Of a stretch of DNA of 64,000 nt, positions 53,844 through 62,955 are shown piece by piece (position 1 is the first letter of the stretch; every line of letters starts with the position of its first letter). This DNA comes from Deltaproteobacteria bacterium (GTDB lineage: Bacteria > Desulfobacterota > Syntrophia > Syntrophales > UBA5619): NCBI GenBank assembly GCA_021817825.1, contig JAKAFS010000003.1, forward strand, positions 1 through 64,000. Reading direction: 5' to 3'. Below the pieces are notes generated by a model. It had not been told where the DNA came from, did no database searches, and worked only from the letters and a program-made list of their open reading frames with translations. The translations under genes were made by a program, and so were the position numbers.

Positions 53844-55046
53844 TCAAAAGACCAGGAGTGAAATGCCGATGGTTCCCAGGATCAGCCAGACAACGTCTTT
53901 TTTCCACCCCACCAGGTAAATAACGGAAACCGCAAACACCGCCCATGCCTGCCAGTGGACGAGGGAATGGACGCCGAATTGCAGGACGACAAAAAGGAGA
54001 AGCCCGATAAAACCGGACAGGAAACCCCGGATGACCGCCTTGACGATCCTGAGATTCTTGATTTTCGCATGAGCCCGGCTGATCAGCATCATGGCCGTCA
54101 GCGACGGGGTGAAAATGCCGATAGTGGCGATGACGGCCCCGAGGACCCCCAGCACCTTGTACCCGATGAAGGTGGCCGTGATGAAGACCGGCCCCGGCGT
54201 GATCTGTCCCAGGGCGATCCCGTCGCGGAAGGCCTTCAGATCGAGCCAGTGCATTCCGTCCACAACGACGCCCTGAATGAGGGGAATGGCGGTAAAACCG
54301 CCGCCAAAGGCAAACGAACCGATCTGGAAGAAGGTCGCGAAGAGGTTCCATGTGCCGTCAACCAGCCCAAAGGTGACGGCGAGTAAAACAGCCAGCGCGG
54401 CCGGGGGCAGAAGATTCCGCCACAGAGGCGGCGCGGGGACTTCAACCACCGGCTCGGAATGCTTCGGCGCTTTTCCCTGTTCGCCAGCGCCGCTGAAGTA
54501 AAAGAACAAAGCCCCCAGCACCCCGGAGACAAGGATGATATAAACCACATTCCAGCGCAGCCAGAGTATCCCCAGGAAAGAGAGAACCGCAATCGCAAGG
54601 CCCTTGAAGGCGGCGTTACGGTCCATGCCCTGGAAGACCGAGCGACCCATCATCAGGGTCGCGTTCACCAGCAATGCGACCACCATCGCCCCGAGGCCCA
54701 AGAAGATCGAGTGGACAAATTTCAGGTCGCCGAACGAGAAATAGGCCCAGGCCAGAATCGTGATGGCCGCCATGGCCGGAAAGGCAAACGCAAAGGGCAT
54801 CAGGATGCCGCCCCATCCGCCCTTCAGCTTCTGGCCGATATAGCCCATCAGAGTCACCCCCGTCGCCCCCGGCAAGATTTGGGACAGGCTCAAGGCGTTC
54901 ATGAACTCCTCAGCGGAGATCCACTTCTTCTCATTGACGATGACTCTCTTCATCAAGGCCAGGATCGCCGGCCCGCCATAGCCGACAGCGCCGACATAGA
55001 GGGCCGTTCTCAGGATTTCCAACAAGGTCGGCTGTATCATGATCAT
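53844..55046 (-). CDS. chrA: Chromate transporter (ChrA/CHR family)
   Basis: A 400-residue long-chain CHR protein made of two homologous halves: GAVGYGGPAILALMKR...LPGATGVTLMGYIG in the first and FQIGSFAFGGGFTAIPLIQ...ITPGPVFITATFIGY in the second. It expels chromate, or perhaps transports another oxyanion. It is downstream of the NifX-fold gene and the DUF134 regulator in the same direction, which is unusual for a chromate efflux system. Confidence 0.88.
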   Translation of the reverse strand: MIMIQPTLLEILRTALYVGAVGYGGPAILALMKRVIVNEKKWISAEEFMNALSLSQILPGATGVTLMGYIGQKLKGGWGGILMPFAFAFPAMAAITILAWAYFSFGDLKFVHSIFLGLGAMVVALLVNATLMMGRSVFQGMDRNAAFKGLAIAVLSFLGILWLRWNVVYIILVSGVLGALFFYFSGAGEQGKAPKHSEPVVEVPAPPLWRNLLPPAALAVLLAVTFGLVDGTWNLFATFFQIGSFAFGGGFTAIPLIQGVVVDGMHWLDLKAFRDGIALGQITPGPVFITATFIGYKVLGVLGAVIATIGIFTPSLTAMMLISRAHAKIKNLRIVKAVIRGFLSGFIGLLLFVVLQFGVHSLVHWQAWAVFAVSVIYLVGWKKDVVWLILGTIGISLLVF

Positions 55047-55097
55047 CTATATCCCTATGGAATGAGAAATGCGCCTCAGAGAATTACACGAAAGACC

Positions 55098-55460
55098 TCA
55101 GGCCTCATGGCAGCCGTGTTCGTGCTGTTCGCAGGCAATTCCCGAATCCTTCAGGGTTCCGGCAAGCCAGCCTTCGGCGACCTCCTTGACGTTGCCCGAG
55201 CATCCCCGGAGGACATCGATTCCGCAACCGTTCAGGACGTTCACGGCACCCTGCCCCATGTTTCCGGCCAGCATCAATTTCACTCCCCGCTCAGCCAGGG
55301 TCTGCGCAATATTCGATTTGCAGCCGCAACCGGCAGGCGAAGAGATCGTTTCTTCCGAAACAATTTCTTTGTTCTCATTGACGGTGAATACGGTGAAGTA
55401 TTCACAGTGGCCGAAGTGTTCGTCCACCCGATTCTGAGATGACGGTAAAGCGATTTTCAT
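55098..55460 (-). CDS. NifX/ORP-fold protein with Cys/His-rich tail
   Basis: A 120-residue member of the dinitrogenase iron-molybdenum cofactor family: KIALPSSQNRVDEHFGHCEYFTVF, then SPAGCGCKSN, LAGNMGQGAVNVLNGCGI and a tail CEQHEHGCHEA that may bind metal. It follows the DUF134 regulator by 29 bp, a pairing seen widely in anaerobes. Confidence 0.88.
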   Translation of the reverse strand: MKIALPSSQNRVDEHFGHCEYFTVFTVNENKEIVSEETISSPAGCGCKSNIAQTLAERGVKLMLAGNMGQGAVNVLNGCGIDVLRGCSGNVKEVAEGWLAGTLKDSGIACEQHEHGCHEA

Positions 55461-55489
55461 GATGTTTTTCCTTTCAAGACGGTTTTATT

Positions 55490-55882
55490 TTACGCATGCT
55501 CTCGGCAATGCGGACAACTCATTTCATGATGCTTGCTACAGTCAGGGCGGAATGCCCGGCGGCAGCGCGGACACCGGACCGGGTCAACCGCTTTGATCGA
55601 AACGGAACCACCCTCGATGCGAAGGACTTTTCCGTTGACGAGGACATCGGCGACCTTCCGGCGCGCCGCTTCGATGATCCTGCCGAAGGTCTGCCGCGAG
55701 ATGTTCATCCGGGCCGCTGCCTGCTCCTGATACAGTCCCTCCAGGTCGGCCAGACGGATCGCCTCATACTCGTCAAGGCTCAAAAGAACCTCTTCGCAAG
55801 AGGAAGGCTTCGCGCCCTCAGGCGAGAAACAGCTTTTCCCCGGCATGACGCCGATCTGTCGGCAACATTTCGGTCTTGGCAT
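55490..55882 (-). CDS. DUF134 family DNA-binding protein
   Basis: A 130-residue predicted regulator. Starts MPRPKCCRQIG, has the helix-turn-helix LADLEGLYQEQAAARMNISRQTFGRIIEAARRK, and ends in a zinc-ribbon-like CPRCRRAF/CPHC. Ribosome site AAGGAGCG. Its promoter carries a large palindrome, which suggests autoregulation, and the NifX-fold gene follows in the same operon. In anaerobes DUF134 genes are linked to NifX-like and MinD-like genes, so it may also control the 43.6-47.6 kb cluster (inference). Confidence 0.85.
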   Translation of the reverse strand: MPRPKCCRQIGVMPGKSCFSPEGAKPSSCEEVLLSLDEYEAIRLADLEGLYQEQAAARMNISRQTFGRIIEAARRKVADVLVNGKVLRIEGGSVSIKAVDPVRCPRCRRAFRPDCSKHHEMSCPHCREHA

Positions 55883-55902
55883 GGTGGCGCTCCTTGAAAG
55901 CC

Positions 55903-55931
55903 ATTATAAGCATATGCCCATAATTTGTCAA
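55903..55931 (-). promoter_or_regulatory. Consensus promoter with palindrome ahead of the DUF134 gene
   Basis: TTGACA and TATAAT with exactly 17 bp between them on the minus strand. The palindrome ATTAT-N2-GCATATGC-N2-ATAAT (55903-55924) fills the -10/spacer, an ideal repressor site. Confidence 0.85.
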
Positions 55932-55968
55932 GGCGAGAAAATGAAAGTGGTGGTATTTGTCCTCTGCG

Positions 55969-56991
55969 TTAGGTTTTTCCTTCCGTTCTCTTCCCCGGGA
56001 GAGGATTGCCCAGAAGAAGCCAGATAAAGAAAGGACCGCCGAGCAGCGCCGTGATGATGCCGACGGGGATTTCGGCGGGGGCGATGATGGTACGGGCCAC
56101 CGTGTCGCAAAGGGTAAGGAACGATCCGCCGAAGAGCAGTGAGGCCGGGGTGAGATACCGGTGGTCGACGCCGATGATCAATCGGCACATGTGAGGCACC
56201 ATGATGCCGACAAACCCGATGGGACCGCAGACGGCCACCACGCTTCCCACCATGGCCGATGAGCCCAGAAAGAGCACTTTCATGGTCTTTGCCGCATCGA
56301 CGCCCCTGCTGATGGCGATCTCTTCGCCCGCCGCAAGCAGGTTCAGCTCGTGGGTCAAAAGCAGCATGACGACGCTCCCGACGACCACAAAGGGGGCCAC
56401 ATTGAGGACCGATTCAAAACCCGCCACTTCGAGTCCGCCCATGAGCCAGCGCATCATATGGGCGGAACGGGCAAAATCGCTCATGTACTGGGTGAAGAGG
56501 ATGAGACTGGAGAAAAAGAAGCTGATGGCCACCCCGGAAAGGAGCATCGTGCCGGTGTTAAAACCCTTTGCCAGTCGCGTGAGGCCATAGACGAGGAGAA
56601 TCGAAAGGATGGCCCCGGCAAAGGCGAAGAAGGAGATGCCCGACAGGCCGGCAATGGAGAAAACAAGGCCGAGGCGGATGTAGATCACGGCGCCGAGAGA
56701 AGCGCCGCTGGCCACGCCGAGGGTAAAGGGTTCGGCCAGGGGGCTGCGAAACAAGGTCTGAAAGGCAAGCCCGCTGAGGGCAAGGGCAGCGCCGGCCAGG
56801 AACGAAACACAGACCCGCGGCACCCGAATCTTCCAGATAATGTCCGTATCGAGACCGCCCGAGAAGATCCGGAAGAGGGCATCCAGGGGAACGGACCTCA
56901 TGCCGATCAGGGGCGCTCCGGCAAGAACGAGAGCGGAAACAGCCAAAAGCGCCACAAGAACGACCCTTCTGCGATCTTTTTCCTTTTTCAT
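55969..56991 (-). CDS. Corrinoid/siderophore ABC transporter permease (BtuC/FecCD family)
   Basis: A 340-residue permease with about nine to ten helices. Family signatures are RVPRVCVSFLAGAALALSG, PLAEPFTLGVASGASLGA, GPIGFVGIMVPHMCR and the final IPVGIITALLGGPFF. It is part of a unit with ATPase, binding protein and TonB-dependent receptor located behind a cobalamin riboswitch, so the substrate is most likely cobalamin or another corrinoid. It overlaps the ATPase gene by 4 bp. Confidence 0.9.
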   Translation of the reverse strand: MKKEKDRRRVVLVALLAVSALVLAGAPLIGMRSVPLDALFRIFSGGLDTDIIWKIRVPRVCVSFLAGAALALSGLAFQTLFRSPLAEPFTLGVASGASLGAVIYIRLGLVFSIAGLSGISFFAFAGAILSILLVYGLTRLAKGFNTGTMLLSGVAISFFFSSLILFTQYMSDFARSAHMMRWLMGGLEVAGFESVLNVAPFVVVGSVVMLLLTHELNLLAAGEEIAISRGVDAAKTMKVLFLGSSAMVGSVVAVCGPIGFVGIMVPHMCRLIIGVDHRYLTPASLLFGGSFLTLCDTVARTIIAPAEIPVGIITALLGGPFFIWLLLGNPLPGKRTEGKT

Positions 56992-57779
56992 TGCAGCACC
57001 CCCGGCACCACCAGACGGCCCCCGGTCGCCGGATGGTTCACAATGCAGAATTCCGTTCCATAGATGGTTCGGAGCACACCTTGCTCCATGAATTCCCCCG
57101 GGCCGCCGTTAAAGACGAGGGCACCCTTCTTGAGGGCCACGATGCGTCCTCCTGCCAGGGCTGCCGCATTGATATCGTGGGTGACCGACACAATGGTTAC
57201 GCCGTGAATTCTGTTGATCCGACTGAGGAGGGCGCGGACATCGGTGTCGTGTTTCGGATCGAGGAAAGTGGTCGGTTCGTCGAGCAGCATGACCTTGGTA
57301 TCTTGGGCAAGGGCAGCGGCAATGAACACCTTCTGTCGTTCACCGCCGCTCAATGTGGCCAGCAGCCGGTTGGCAAGATGACTTGTCCCTGTGGTATCCA
57401 GCGCCGCCTGGACAGCCTTTTCATCGCTTTTGCGGGCCGATGAAAAGGGACTCAGGTAGGGGTACCTCGCCATCATCAGAAATTCATCGACCGTAAAGGG
57501 CGAGGAACGGCCATCGGCCTGCGGGACATAGGAGATGAGGCACGCCAGATCTCTCTGGCGAAAGCTTTCAATCTCCTTTCCGGCAATAGTGATCCTCCCG
57601 CCGCTGCCCCTGAGGATGCGGACAAGACATTTGAGCAGCGTCGTCTTCCCCGAACCGTTCGGCCCGACAATGGACAGATACTCGCCTTCCCTGATGGTCA
57701 AGAAGATGTCTTTGAGAATCTCCTTCCTGTTCAGGGTGCAGGAAAAATGGTCTATCTCAATAATTGTCTGGTGGTGCAT
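56988..57779 (-). CDS. Corrinoid ABC transporter ATPase (BtuD/FecE family)
   Basis: A 263-residue ABC ATPase. Walker A GPNGSGKTT, signature LSGGERQKV, Walker B KVMLLDEPTTFLD and the switch His in SVTHDINAA are all intact. It overlaps the permease (4 bp) and shares one base with the binding-protein gene, so the three are strongly coupled. It is driven by the riboswitch at 60762-60915. Confidence 0.92.
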   Translation of the reverse strand: MHHQTIIEIDHFSCTLNRKEILKDIFLTIREGEYLSIVGPNGSGKTTLLKCLVRILRGSGGRITIAGKEIESFRQRDLACLISYVPQADGRSSPFTVDEFLMMARYPYLSPFSSARKSDEKAVQAALDTTGTSHLANRLLATLSGGERQKVFIAAALAQDTKVMLLDEPTTFLDPKHDTDVRALLSRINRIHGVTIVSVTHDINAAALAGGRIVALKKGALVFNGGPGEFMEQGVLRTIYGTEFCIVNHPATGGRLVVPGVLQ

Positions 57780-58738
57780 TAGGGTTTCCTCTTAGGTTCG
57801 GAATGGAGAACCGACGCTATATCTTCGAGAGCAAGGATGAACCGGGGGCCGGGGATGACCATGTAATCCTTCTCCAGAACGTAGATACGGTTGTCCCGAG
57901 CTGCGGCCGTGCCGGATGCAGCTTCCCGCCATTTCCTGATTCCTGCCGCCCTTGCCGATTCCCCCGAGGCCCGATAATCGGTATTGACTGCGATGTCGAT
58001 AATAACCTCGGGATTGAGTTCGAGCAAACCCTCCCGCGATATCTCGGGGAAGGCCAGTTTTCCCTGATAGGCGTTGACGCCACCGGCAAGATCGACCAAC
58101 TGTCCATAGAAGGTCCGGGGACCGGCCACACAGATTTTATCGAGGTGGCCGCCCATGTTCCCTCCGATGGAAACCATGACCCGTGGACGGGAGAGCCTAC
58201 GAGCCCCCTGACGGATATGGTCCCTTCTGGCGGTGAGGTCCGCTGCCAGGCTTACGGAACGCTCTTCCACGCCGCACCGACTGCCGATCGCTGCGATGGC
58301 CGCAAAGATGTCTGCAATGGTCTTGTTGTTGACCACGAGCACACTGAAGCCCGCCTTGTCAAGAAACTGCCTTATGTTTTCCTGCTCGGGCAGCAGGATC
58401 ACCAGATCGGGAGCGAGACTCAGGATGGCCTCGTAATTCGCGTCATAGAATCCTCCGATTCGCGCTTTTTTTCGCGCCTCGGCCGGGAACTCGCAATAGC
58501 GGGTCACGGCCACCACGTTATCTCCCAAGCCAAGGGCAAAAAGGGTTTCCGTGATACTCGGCGCCAGAGAGACGATACGGCGACACGGTAAGTAAGCAGG
58601 CGCCTTCCGGGAGGCAAGGGAAAGGGACGCCGCAGGCTCCTGTACCCGCAGCGCCCGCTTCCCCAGATAACTGCCGCCGAAGGCCAGGGCGGTAATGATC
58701 AGCACCACGATCGTCCTGGTCAGACTGCTATTCACCAT
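57779..58738 (-). CDS. Corrinoid ABC transporter substrate-binding protein (BtuF-like)
   Basis: A 319-residue type III periplasmic binding protein. N-terminal hydrophobic segment (IVVLIITALAFGGSYL) is a signal or membrane anchor. Core motifs: RIVSLAPSITETLFALGLGDNVVAV, YCEFPAEA, DYxxNYE-type linker (FYDANYEAILSLAPDLVI). It delivers the ligand from the outer-membrane receptor to the permease. Located 39 bp downstream of the receptor gene. Confidence 0.9.
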   Translation of the reverse strand: MVNSSLTRTIVVLIITALAFGGSYLGKRALRVQEPAASLSLASRKAPAYLPCRRIVSLAPSITETLFALGLGDNVVAVTRYCEFPAEARKKARIGGFYDANYEAILSLAPDLVILLPEQENIRQFLDKAGFSVLVVNNKTIADIFAAIAAIGSRCGVEERSVSLAADLTARRDHIRQGARRLSRPRVMVSIGGNMGGHLDKICVAGPRTFYGQLVDLAGGVNAYQGKLAFPEISREGLLELNPEVIIDIAVNTDYRASGESARAAGIRKWREAASGTAAARDNRIYVLEKDYMVIPGPRFILALEDIASVLHSEPKRKP

Positions 58739-58777
58739 GGAAGCCTGCCTTTATCCTGCATGAAGGTCCTTAACTTC

Positions 58778-60709
58778 TCAGAACGAAAGTTTTACCCCGC
58801 CATAGGCGCCGATGCCCGGGGTGCCCCATCCCGCCACCTCTTCATATTCTGCATTGCAGAGATTCTCGATGCGGCTAAAGAGCTGCACATTTTTGGTAAT
58901 GTCATAGGAGGCGGCCAGATTGACGAAGGTGTAACCTCCCAGAGTGACTCTCGTGGTGGAGTAGGTCATGTTGTCGAAATAGTTGTCATCCCTCTTTCCC
59001 ACATAGACGATGCCCAGATTGACGTTCCCCTTCTCCTGAAAACGGTAGTTGGCATCGAAGGCAAGCCTGTGCCTCGGCCTTCTCAGCAGGGACTTACCGG
59101 TGGTCTTGTCTTCCGTGTCTGTGTAGGTATAACTGAGCCGCAGGGCGAGTTCCTGCAAGGGCTGGAGGGAAAGGGCGGCCTCCACCCCTTGCGTTCTGGC
59201 GGCGGCGATGTTCCGGTACTTGGACTGCACACCGTCGAAATCAATCAAATTTTCAAAATCGTTTCCGAAATGGGTCAGACCGAAAGAGACCTTCTTTCCC
59301 AGCAAAGGCTGCTCGATGCCGATATCCCAGCCCTTGCTCTTTGCCGCCTCCAGGTTCCGGCTGCCGTATTGAGAATAGATCTGGTAGAGGGAGGGGGCCT
59401 TGAATCCCGTTCCATAGGTCCCCTTCAGGCGCGTTTGGGTCTGCGGAATCAGATAAGAGGCGGTGAGGCGGTAGGTGGCCTCGGTCCCGAACAGGCTGTG
59501 TTCGTCGATGCGTATCCCTGCCGTGGCGAAGAAGCGGTCGGCGAGTTTGATCTCATCCTGGAGATAGTAGCCTGTCACCCGGGCCGTTTCCTTGGCGAAG
59601 GTCTCCGTATAGGGTCCCCAGGCACTCGTCGAACTGTAGTCCGATTTCCCCTGTTCCGCTTTCACTTCGGCTCCGAAGGTCACCGTGTTGGTCTCGTGGA
59701 GAAAGAGGTTGTGCTGCCAGTCCAGCTTGTAGGACTCCCCGAGAAAGGAACTGCGCTCGGAATCACTGGGGTGCGCCGCATCGGGATCGTTCCGGTATTT
59801 CCGGTCGTTTTGGGCCAGGGAAAGACCGAGTTTCTGCGCCCATAGGCCTTCAAAAAGAGATAATTCCCCCTGGAGCTTGGTCATGAGTTCTTTTGAGTCC
59901 ACGACATAGTTCGGGTCATCGCCCCCGGCGCCGCCATAATTGTCCAGGTCGGCATGGGCGTCGGCATAACGCAGGAAAAGATCGGCCGAGAATTGCTCGG
60001 TAGGCGTCACGCCGAACCTGCCCGAGAAGGAGGTGTTTTGATAGCCGTCCCGTTCCCGGTTACCATATTTCTCTCCGGCCGCCGAGATGCCGCCGCTATC
60101 GGTCCGGGAGAGGCCGAGGGAGAAGTTGCCCCAATCGTTACCGCCGCTCAGCCCGGCCTTTTCGCGAAAGGTAGCAAAGCTCCCGCCTTCGGCGGAGACA
60201 AAGCCCGCGGCCTTGCCTTTCCCTTTCTTCGTGATGATGTTGATCACCCCGCCCATGGCATCGGAGCCGTAAAGGGTGCTCTGGGGGCCTCTGATCACCT
60301 CGATGCGCTCGATGTTATCCAGGGCGAAATTGGCCGGGTTGAAGGATCGCCCCGAGGATATCGGATCGTTCACCTCCACGCCATCGACCAATACGAGGGT
60401 CAACTCGGAAGCAGCACCCCGGATAAATATCGATGCGCTGCCCCCCTGCCCCCCTGTCTGCACCACGTCTAGCCCCGGAACGGACTGGAGGGCATCGATC
60501 AGCGTTCGTTTCTGCCCCTTCTCTATCTCACTCGCCGTGATGACGGTAGACGAGCTTCCTACCGCGGCCTCTGTGGTTTCCATCCTCGTGGCGGTCACGA
60601 CCATCTCTTCCATGCTGTAAGGTTCCGCTGCACTTGCCGTCCGCAGCCCCCATAGCCCTGTGATCAGTAAAAACACCCCTGCCAGCCTGACAACCCATAT
60701 CTGTGTCAT
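58778..60709 (-). CDS. TonB-dependent outer membrane receptor, BtuB-like
   Basis: A 643-residue receptor with signal peptide (cleavage near ASAAEP), TonB box EEMVVTATR, plug domain (LIDALQSVPGLDVVQ; SIFIRGAASE; LVLVDGVEVND; IEVIRGPQSTLYGSDAMGGVINI) and a 22-strand barrel ending in GIGAYGGVKLSF with terminal Phe. The size and the cobalamin riboswitch upstream point to corrinoid uptake. TonB is encoded in the preceding operon. Confidence 0.93.
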   Translation of the reverse strand: MTQIWVVRLAGVFLLITGLWGLRTASAAEPYSMEEMVVTATRMETTEAAVGSSSTVITASEIEKGQKRTLIDALQSVPGLDVVQTGGQGGSASIFIRGAASELTLVLVDGVEVNDPISSGRSFNPANFALDNIERIEVIRGPQSTLYGSDAMGGVINIITKKGKGKAAGFVSAEGGSFATFREKAGLSGGNDWGNFSLGLSRTDSGGISAAGEKYGNRERDGYQNTSFSGRFGVTPTEQFSADLFLRYADAHADLDNYGGAGGDDPNYVVDSKELMTKLQGELSLFEGLWAQKLGLSLAQNDRKYRNDPDAAHPSDSERSSFLGESYKLDWQHNLFLHETNTVTFGAEVKAEQGKSDYSSTSAWGPYTETFAKETARVTGYYLQDEIKLADRFFATAGIRIDEHSLFGTEATYRLTASYLIPQTQTRLKGTYGTGFKAPSLYQIYSQYGSRNLEAAKSKGWDIGIEQPLLGKKVSFGLTHFGNDFENLIDFDGVQSKYRNIAAARTQGVEAALSLQPLQELALRLSYTYTDTEDKTTGKSLLRRPRHRLAFDANYRFQEKGNVNLGIVYVGKRDDNYFDNMTYSTTRVTLGGYTFVNLAASYDITKNVQLFSRIENLCNAEYEEVAGWGTPGIGAYGGVKLSF

Positions 60710-60761
60710 TGTCCTTTGCTCCTTTCTTTTCCCTCGAAAAGTGATGGTGTATTCTGCGTCC

Positions 60762-60915
60762 GGAACAGGTCTCCTGGCTTTCGATCATCCTACTGGCTGC
60801 GCCTTCCCATCCCAGGTTGAGGACAGTGGCATTGTGCAGCGTTCGTCACGACTACAGTCGCGGGGCGGCGGGAGTTTTGGACTCCCTTCCCTTGATCCGG
60901 ATGCACCCTCTTGAA
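60762..60915 (-). promoter_or_regulatory. Cobalamin riboswitch (receptor-ABC transporter operon)
   Basis: On the minus strand: AAGGGAAGGGAGT then a hairpin and GCCGCCCCGCGACTGTAG, later AATGCCACTGTCC, and the B12 box AAAGCCAGGAGACCTG, in the right order and spacing. It ends ~50 bp before the BtuB-like gene; the expression platform could act on translation. Confidence 0.93.
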
Positions 60916-60918
60916 ACT

Positions 60919-60946
60919 GTTATACTTAACTGCATTCTACTGTCAT
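60919..60946 (-). promoter_or_regulatory. Promoter of the second corrinoid operon
   Basis: ATGACA and TATAAC spaced by 16 bp on the minus strand, overlapping the end of cbiZ and starting transcription just ahead of the riboswitch. Confidence 0.6.
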
Positions 60947-61848
60947 TTGACCTCCTGTTCGACCGACGATACAACAGAGTCCGGATGAATGGCGTTCTTC
61001 GTTTTGGAAAATCCGTTCTGTTTGCCCAAGGCCTCCACGACTGCTTGGTACACGGTCTTTCCGATCAACTCCCCGATTTTGCTGTGGCCGCCCGTATAGG
61101 TCACCTTCGGTCCCGTGGCGCCGGAGACAACCATCATGCTGTCCGTACCCGTACCGGTGGCTTGCACCCCTTTTGTATAGCTGCTGGGTACGCGAAGATC
61201 CTCGAAGGCGGCCGTCTTCGCTTCCGTACCGGTGATGATGGTCCTGGCCATGGCCCCGTCCGTCAACCGCGCATTGGTGAGGATCACGATGTTGACTGTT
61301 CCATGGCCAGGCAGGCCGTTCCTTGCCTGACCGGCACCGGGGTCAACCTCGATATAGCTGCCTTCGTCGACTCCGGCCCTCAGCGCATTGCTCTTTGCCC
61401 CGGCCGTGGCCAGTACCGTGACCGTGATCGGGGAGAATGACAGCGTGACAACAGCCAGATTGTCCATATCGGCGGCGGTCGCCATCAGGGCAATCTCACC
61501 CCGCCGGAGTTGAAGGGCCCAAGCGATCCGTTCCTCGGTCTTCGCCTCGTAGACTTTGCTGCCGTCCTCAGTCGCCGTTTTCATGGTCTCGGAAACACGC
61601 TCCCAGAGGAGGGGATGGGCTGCATGGTTCACAGCGGCAAAGACCTGCACAAACCCGTCTTTGGTGGAGAGGAGGCGCCGCCTTTCCGGGAAGCGAATGA
61701 CGAGCGTCTTTTCCCACAGGCCATCCTGAGCCGAGCGGATGAAGGACGCCTTCGCCTGAACATTGTCCGGGATGGCAATGCCGGCCGCCCCTGCCCAGGA
61801 GGGAAGGAGGAGAAGAAAAACAGCTATGTACGTCAGAAACTTTGTCAT
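60943..61848 (-). CDS. cbiZ: Adenosylcobinamide amidohydrolase CbiZ, exported
   Basis: A 301-residue CbiZ, which hydrolyses the aminopropanol amide of cobinamides so that salvaged corrinoids can be rebuilt. Core: VTVLATAGAKSNALRAG, HGTVNIVILTNARLTDGAMAR, ITGTEAKTAAFEDL, YTKGVQATGTGTDSMMVV. Unlike cytoplasmic CbiZ it starts with a clear signal peptide (MTKFLTYIAVFLLLLPSWAGA), so it should act in the periplasm. The start at 61848 follows GGGAG and overlaps the tonB stop by 4 bp. Confidence 0.92.
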   Translation of the reverse strand: MTKFLTYIAVFLLLLPSWAGAAGIAIPDNVQAKASFIRSAQDGLWEKTLVIRFPERRRLLSTKDGFVQVFAAVNHAAHPLLWERVSETMKTATEDGSKVYEAKTEERIAWALQLRRGEIALMATAADMDNLAVVTLSFSPITVTVLATAGAKSNALRAGVDEGSYIEVDPGAGQARNGLPGHGTVNIVILTNARLTDGAMARTIITGTEAKTAAFEDLRVPSSYTKGVQATGTGTDSMMVVSGATGPKVTYTGGHSKIGELIGKTVYQAVVEALGKQNGFSKTKNAIHPDSVVSSVEQEVK

Positions 61849-62675
61849 GTGTGATCTCCCTGAATGCCCTGCCAAGTCTCCTCATGCAGGGTAAAACGTA
61901 TGGGCAGAAGCGCCTTCGCTGCAACGGGAACTCCGTTTCGTGTGGCCGGTGCGAAGCGGGACCTCCTGACTGCTTCGATGGAAGGACCGATAAACATCTG
62001 ATTGGATGCCTCCACAACCTCGACACCCATGAGACGCCCCTGGTCGTTAAGGGAGACGGACAAGAGGACCTTGCCTTCCAGTTTGCGCCTCCTTGCCAGG
62101 AGGGGATATTCGGGCAGTTCCCGGTAAAGAAAGCGGGGGGCTTCAGGCTTTCCAAAGCTCGTGGCAACCACACCCTGACCAATATTTTGTCCGGCCCCGG
62201 CCCCTACACCCATCGCGCCGCGTGCCAACAGCCCGGGATCATTTCCTTGCCCGGCAATTGTCGGCTTTGATTTTCCATCTGCATTAGGGGTGGGAGGACC
62301 CATGATGCCACCAACCGTCAGCGCCTCCCCCTGTTTCAACACTTGTTCATCACCGGCAGTGCTGTTTCCGGCAGGATGAAAGGGTTCGGCTTTGTGTGTA
62401 TCCGGTTCTTTGGCCGATTGGGACAACTGGGGATGAATGGACGCACTGTCTTTTCGTTTGTTCTCCTTCCGGATATGCCTGTCGGCTTGTGGCTTTCCCG
62501 ACTCCGAGCGATGAACAGTCATCCCAAGGGATGTTTCGCTTACCAGGGAAACCTCGAACCAGTCTGATTTGGGGGCGTCCTTCATGGTCCCCAATGTGAA
62601 GAAAATGGCACCGTGCAGGAGGACAGAAAGAACGGCATAGGCTATCCATCTGTGATCATCAACCAAGGCACACAC
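61845..62675 (-). CDS. TonB-family energy transducer
   Basis: A 276-residue protein with an N-terminal membrane anchor (YAVLSVLLHGAIFFTLG), a long polar Gly/Pro-containing middle, and a C-terminal TonB domain (YPLLARRRKLEGKVLLSVSLNDQGRLMGVEVVEASNQ). It would pass proton-motive energy to the BtuB-like receptor of the following operon. exbB and exbD are not in this window. Confidence 0.88.
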   Translation of the reverse strand: MCALVDDHRWIAYAVLSVLLHGAIFFTLGTMKDAPKSDWFEVSLVSETSLGMTVHRSESGKPQADRHIRKENKRKDSASIHPQLSQSAKEPDTHKAEPFHPAGNSTAGDEQVLKQGEALTVGGIMGPPTPNADGKSKPTIAGQGNDPGLLARGAMGVGAGAGQNIGQGVVATSFGKPEAPRFLYRELPEYPLLARRRKLEGKVLLSVSLNDQGRLMGVEVVEASNQMFIGPSIEAVRRSRFAPATRNGVPVAAKALLPIRFTLHEETWQGIQGDHT

Positions 62676-62684
62676 CCCTCAGAC

Positions 62685-62722
62685 AAAAAAATCCCCGAAC
62701 CTGGATTGACCAAGTTCGGGGA
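62685..62722 (-). terminator. Terminator between riboswitch and tonB
   Basis: Stem TCCCCGAAC/GTTCGGGGA followed by seven T on the minus strand, located between the riboswitch and the TonB gene, i.e. a regulated terminator. A preceding ATCCCC/GGGGAT hairpin at 62757-62778 shares the GGGGAT element and may be its alternative partner. Confidence 0.85.
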
Positions 62723-62789
62723 TGCCGTATTTCATCCACCTGACGTCGTCGATCATCCCCTTTACCACGGGGGATAATCATGCCTATAA

Positions 62790-62955
62790 CCTGCAAGAAG
62801 GTCTTCCGGCTTCCGGATCGTCTTACTTACCGCGTCTTCCCATTCCTTAAAAACGGAACAGTGACATTGGTGCGGTTTTCATCCCCGGTTACGGCGGCGG
62901 GTCCGCGACGGATTCACACCGTCTTCCCTTTTATGGCCTTGTGGCCTCTCACTTA
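62790..62955 (-). promoter_or_regulatory. Cobalamin riboswitch (TonB-CbiZ operon)
   Basis: On the minus strand: AAGGGAAGACGGTGTGAATCC, GCCGCCGTAACCGGGG, AATGTCACTG, AATGGGAAGACG and a B12 box AAGCCGGAAGACCTTC. It is followed by an intrinsic terminator, so control is probably transcriptional. The boxes differ from those of the first riboswitch (GTCACTG for GCCACTG). Confidence 0.9.
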
